Below are positions 62,657-64,000 of a DNA stretch of 64,000 nucleotides, one piece after another. The first letter of the stretch is position 1; each line of letters opens with the position of its first letter. The notes under the pieces are model-generated. The model made no database searches. It saw nothing but the letters and a program-made list of their open reading frames with translations, and was not told where the DNA came from. Origin of the DNA: Chitinophagaceae bacterium (GTDB taxonomy: Bacteria; Bacteroidota; Bacteroidia; Chitinophagales; Chitinophagaceae); contig SEAC01000016.1 of assembly GCA_004173235.1 (NCBI GenBank), positions 186,001 through 250,000 on the forward strand, in the 5' to 3' direction. The position numbers were made by a program, and so were the translations under genes.

Positions 62657-63796
62657 ATGAATTTTCAACTATCTGAGATAACGCAGCAGGTGGCGCAGAC
62701 CGCCCGCGACTTCGCACAACAACATATCAAGCCCCGCGTAATGGAGTGGGATGAATCGCAGGAATTTCCTGTAGAAGTATTCAAGCAACTGGGACAACTC
62801 GGTATGATGGGTGTGCTGGTGCCCGAAGCCTACGGCGGCGCCGGACTTTCCTATTTCGAATACCAGGCAGTGATCGTGGAGATATCCAAAGTGTGCGGCT
62901 CCATCGGCCTCAGCGTGGCGGCACACAACTCGCTTTGCACCGGCCACATCATGAGCTTCGGCAACGAAGAGCAAAAGAAGCGCTGGCTGCCCAAGCTGGC
63001 AACAGCCGAATGGATCGGCGCCTGGGGACTCACGGAGCCCAACACCGGCTCGGATGCCGGCAACATGAAAACAACCGCCGTGCGCGATGGCGACAACTGG
63101 GTGCTCAACGGCACCAAGAACTGGATCACCCACGGCCGCAGCGGCGACGTAGCTGTAGTGATCTGCCGCACCGGCGAGCCCCGCGCGAAAAACAATGCAA
63201 CGGCCTTCGTGGTTGAACGCGGCACCGCCGGCTTCAGCGGTGGCAAGAAAGAGAATAAGCTCGGCATGCGCGCATCCGAAACTGCTGAAATGATCTTTGA
63301 AAACTGCGTGATATCCGACGCCAACCGCCTCGGCGAAGTGGGCGATGGCTTCAAGCAGGCGATGAAGATCCTCGATGGCGGACGCATTTCCATCGCGGCC
63401 CTTTCGCTGGGCATCGCCAAAGGCGCCTACGAAGCCGCACTGCAATATGCGCAGGAGCGCCACCAATTCGACAAGCCGATCGCATCCTTCCAGGGCATCG
63501 CCTTCAAGCTCGCCGATATGGCCACGGAGATCGCCGCATCCGAAATGCTGATCCTCCAGGCCTGCGACCTGAAAGAGAAAAAGCTTCCCATGACCAAAGA
63601 AGCGGCCATGGCGAAATACTATGCATCCGAGGTAGCAGTAAAGGTGGCCAACGATGCCGTGCAGGTGTTTGGCGGCTACGGTTATACCAAGGACTTCCCC
63701 GTTGAAAAACACTACCGCGACGCCAAGCTTTGCACCATTGGTGAGGGCACGAGCGAGATCCAAAAGCTCGTGATCTCGCGCGAGGTGTTGAAATGA
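62657..63796 (+). CDS. Acyl-CoA dehydrogenase
   Basis: This 379-residue flavoenzyme introduces the 2,3 double bond in fatty or branched-chain acyl-CoA beta-oxidation. Motifs: WGLTEPNTGSDAGNMKTTA (about 127-145) for substrate/FAD binding, FGGYGYTKDFPVEKHYRDAK (about 338-357) and IGEGTSEIQK with the catalytic Glu (about 361). The start was set at ATG 62657 (MNFQLSEITQQV). The long open frame upstream comes from the tandem array. No other fatty-acid genes are adjacent. Confidence 0.93.
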   Translation: MNFQLSEITQQVAQTARDFAQQHIKPRVMEWDESQEFPVEVFKQLGQLGMMGVLVPEAYGGAGLSYFEYQAVIVEISKVCGSIGLSVAAHNSLCTGHIMSFGNEEQKKRWLPKLATAEWIGAWGLTEPNTGSDAGNMKTTAVRDGDNWVLNGTKNWITHGRSGDVAVVICRTGEPRAKNNATAFVVERGTAGFSGGKKENKLGMRASETAEMIFENCVISDANRLGEVGDGFKQAMKILDGGRISIAALSLGIAKGAYEAALQYAQERHQFDKPIASFQGIAFKLADMATEIAASEMLILQACDLKEKKLPMTKEAAMAKYYASEVAVKVANDAVQVFGGYGYTKDFPVEKHYRDAKLCTIGEGTSEIQKLVISREVLK

Positions 63797-63826
63797 ATGT
63801 GCTCACGTGCTGATGTGCGAATAAGC

Positions 63827-63860
63827 AAACGCCCGGGTCTCGTGCCCGGGCGTTTCCTTT
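63827..63860 (+). terminator. Terminator of the acyl-CoA dehydrogenase gene
   Basis: An 11-bp perfect stem (63827-63837 with 63845-63855, core CGCCCGGG) around a 7-nt loop, followed by a T-rich run. Confidence 0.85.
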
Positions 63861-63868
63861 TATCTTCG
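63861..63868 (+). promoter_or_regulatory. Putative -7 box of a gene running off the window
   Basis: TATCTTCG directly after the terminator suggests a new transcription unit starts here, consistent with an ATG at 63883 or 63930. Confidence 0.35.
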
Positions 63869-63882
63869 TACAAACCAGCAGT

Positions 63883-64000
63883 ATGTTGCGCATCGTTCTC
63901 GTGCCTTTTATTCCTTTCTGGTTTGTCGTATGCTGCGCGTGGCGCTGAAGCGCCAGTTGGGCATCTGTCGGGTGGGTGCGTGCTGCCAGGTCTGGATCTG
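63883..64000 (+). other. Possible start of an incomplete gene at the window edge
   Basis: The ATG at 63883 opens a 21-codon hydrophobic peptide that stops at 63946-63948. A second ATG at 63930 in another frame (MLRVALKRQLGICRVG) stays open to the window end. Which, if either, is a real start cannot be told from this sequence. Confidence 0.25.

Overview
The window is a chromosomal segment from a fairly GC-rich member of the Bacteroidota, most likely a Chitinophagaceae-like organism (an inference from gene content). Evidence for the phylum: four large secreted proteins ending in type IX secretion (T9SS) C-terminal sorting domains, a PorX-type T9SS regulator, SprB-like repeats, Bat aerotolerance-type genes, the single-chain glycyl-tRNA synthetase, and TAnnTTTG promoter boxes with no obvious Shine-Dalgarno sequences. 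I see no rRNA, tRNA, phage, insertion sequence or CRISPR array.

Layout. 152-3802: overlapping operon of a DUF58 protein, a BatD-like protein, a BatA-like VWA protein and the ribosome-assembly GTPase RsgA. 3948-8800: DUF937-OmpA envelope protein, small lipoprotein, gamma-carbonic anhydrase-like protein, class III aminotransferase, TraB/GumN protein. 8876-12839: envelope cluster of small membrane proteins, a winged-helix regulator, CreD and a DUF1361 protein, with two matching inverted-repeat operators. 12914-20027 (mostly minus strand): a 1162-residue outer-membrane protein, a metallo-hydrolase, a polysaccharide flippase and a di-haem peroxidase. 20075-23599: ArfB, Dtd, truncated haemoglobin, MazG-like pyrophosphohydrolase and a LytS/LytTR two-component pair. 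24376-31368: two large T9SS cargo proteins sharing a C-terminal region. 31656-43237: YihY, GlyRS, YdcF, a flavin reductase, a BNR-repeat T9SS protein and Mfd. 43844-54007: a 1777-residue subtilase, an aldo/keto reductase, a CarboxypepD_reg-like protein and GyrB. 54288-63796: DUF5694 protein, two stand-alone receiver proteins, a four-helix-bundle protein, LpxD, an HD protein, PorX, a second metallo-hydrolase and an acyl-CoA dehydrogenase.

Theme. Most genes are housekeeping or cell-envelope functions. PorX lies on the same segment as four probable T9SS cargo proteins, and LpxD and the HD gene diverge from PorX at back-to-back promoter boxes.

The least explained content is non-coding. (i) A palindrome CCGTA-N4-TACGG occurs six times inside genes in different reading frames. 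(ii) Most intergenic gaps hold short wordy repeat families, often as inverted pairs. (iii) A 241-bp array of 17/18-bp units lies between palindromes before the acyl-CoA dehydrogenase gene. (iv) Several promoter boxes end only 4-8 nt before the start codon, suggesting leaderless mRNAs. (v) A possible orphan structured RNA lies at 36249-36375.
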